Of a stretch of DNA of 39,944 nt, positions 39,884-39,944 are shown one piece after another; position 1 is the first letter of the stretch; each line of letters begins with the position of its first letter. The notes under the pieces were generated by a model that was given only the letters and a program-made list of their open reading frames with translations, was not told the origin of the DNA and made no database searches. This stretch comes from Alitiscatomonas aceti (GTDB lineage Bacteria; Bacillota; Clostridia; Lachnospirales; Lachnospiraceae), in NCBI RefSeq assembly GCF_025567195.1, contig NZ_JAOQJF010000031.1:1-39944 (forward strand). Direction: 5' to 3'. Made by a program: the position numbers and the translations under genes.

Positions 39884-39944
39884 CGAATAGTGTAGTAGTG
39901 ACGTTGTAGAATGTGTAATAAAGCCTCCTATGATACAATAGTAA

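Overview
The window is about 40 kb of a moderately GC-rich, anaerobic Firmicutes chromosome. It fits the Lachnospiraceae (Clostridium cluster XIVa-type gut anaerobes) best. The reasons are a trimeric NAD-linked [FeFe] hydrogenase, a 139-residue S12 with an N-terminal insertion, strong AGGAGG Shine-Dalgarno sites, several TTG/GTG starts, textbook TTGACA/TATAAT promoters and an XRE-type regulator family typical of that group. This placement is inference from gene content; no rRNA is present.

Layout, left to right. (1) mgtE (minus strand) has a long leader with its own promoter, a possible 27-codon leader ORF and competing hairpins. (2) guaA is a GMP synthase whose glutaminase domain is eroded. 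(3) An XRE-type regulator on the minus strand is split by a frameshift. (4) A minus-strand operon hydC-hydB-hydA encodes an electron-bifurcating-type hydrogenase and is divergent from (5) rpoB-rpoC. (6) About 9 kb of accessory genes follow: a CDF metal exporter with an Mn-type N-D-D-D site, two tandem secreted paralogues with aromatic cell-wall-binding-like repeats, a D-2-hydroxyacid dehydrogenase, a short GT2 glycosyltransferase, a PaaI-type thioesterase, and a divergent LysR / M20 amidohydrolase / YfcC-type carrier module. (7) The str operon rpsL-rpsG-fusA-tuf has a perfect consensus promoter, an unusual 304-nt structured gap between rpsL and rpsG, and a separate tuf promoter. (8) An anchored protein of unknown function is followed by minus-strand genes for glycerate kinase, a GNAT acetyltransferase and an AbgB-like M20 amidohydrolase. 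(9) A gene-free stretch (34388-34848) holds a roughly 112-bp palindrome-rich element in two tandem copies. It leads into a two-component system and a small secreted coiled-coil protein. (10) An S1-domain protein precedes a small alarmone synthetase overlapping dtd. The window ends just after a hairpin that may border another element.

How the parts work together. Core information-processing genes (rpoBC, str operon, alarmone synthetase, dtd, S1 protein) are interspersed with fermentation (hydABC, hydroxyacid dehydrogenase, glycerate kinase), acyl-amino-acid or folate-fragment scavenging (two M20 amidohydrolases, YfcC carrier) and envelope sensing (two-component system with a secreted partner). 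rpoBC and rpsL-rpsG-fusA-tuf are separated here by about 9 kb of unrelated genes, and rpoB has its own promoter instead of following rplJL.

The most unusual items are the tandem structured element before the two-component system (arms differ between copies yet still pair; each copy carries a palindromic extended -10 and a Shine-Dalgarno inside a hairpin), the GMP synthase without a glutaminase nucleophile, the structured rpsL-rpsG spacer, and the mgtE leader. No CRISPR array, tRNA, rRNA, complete insertion sequence or prophage was seen.
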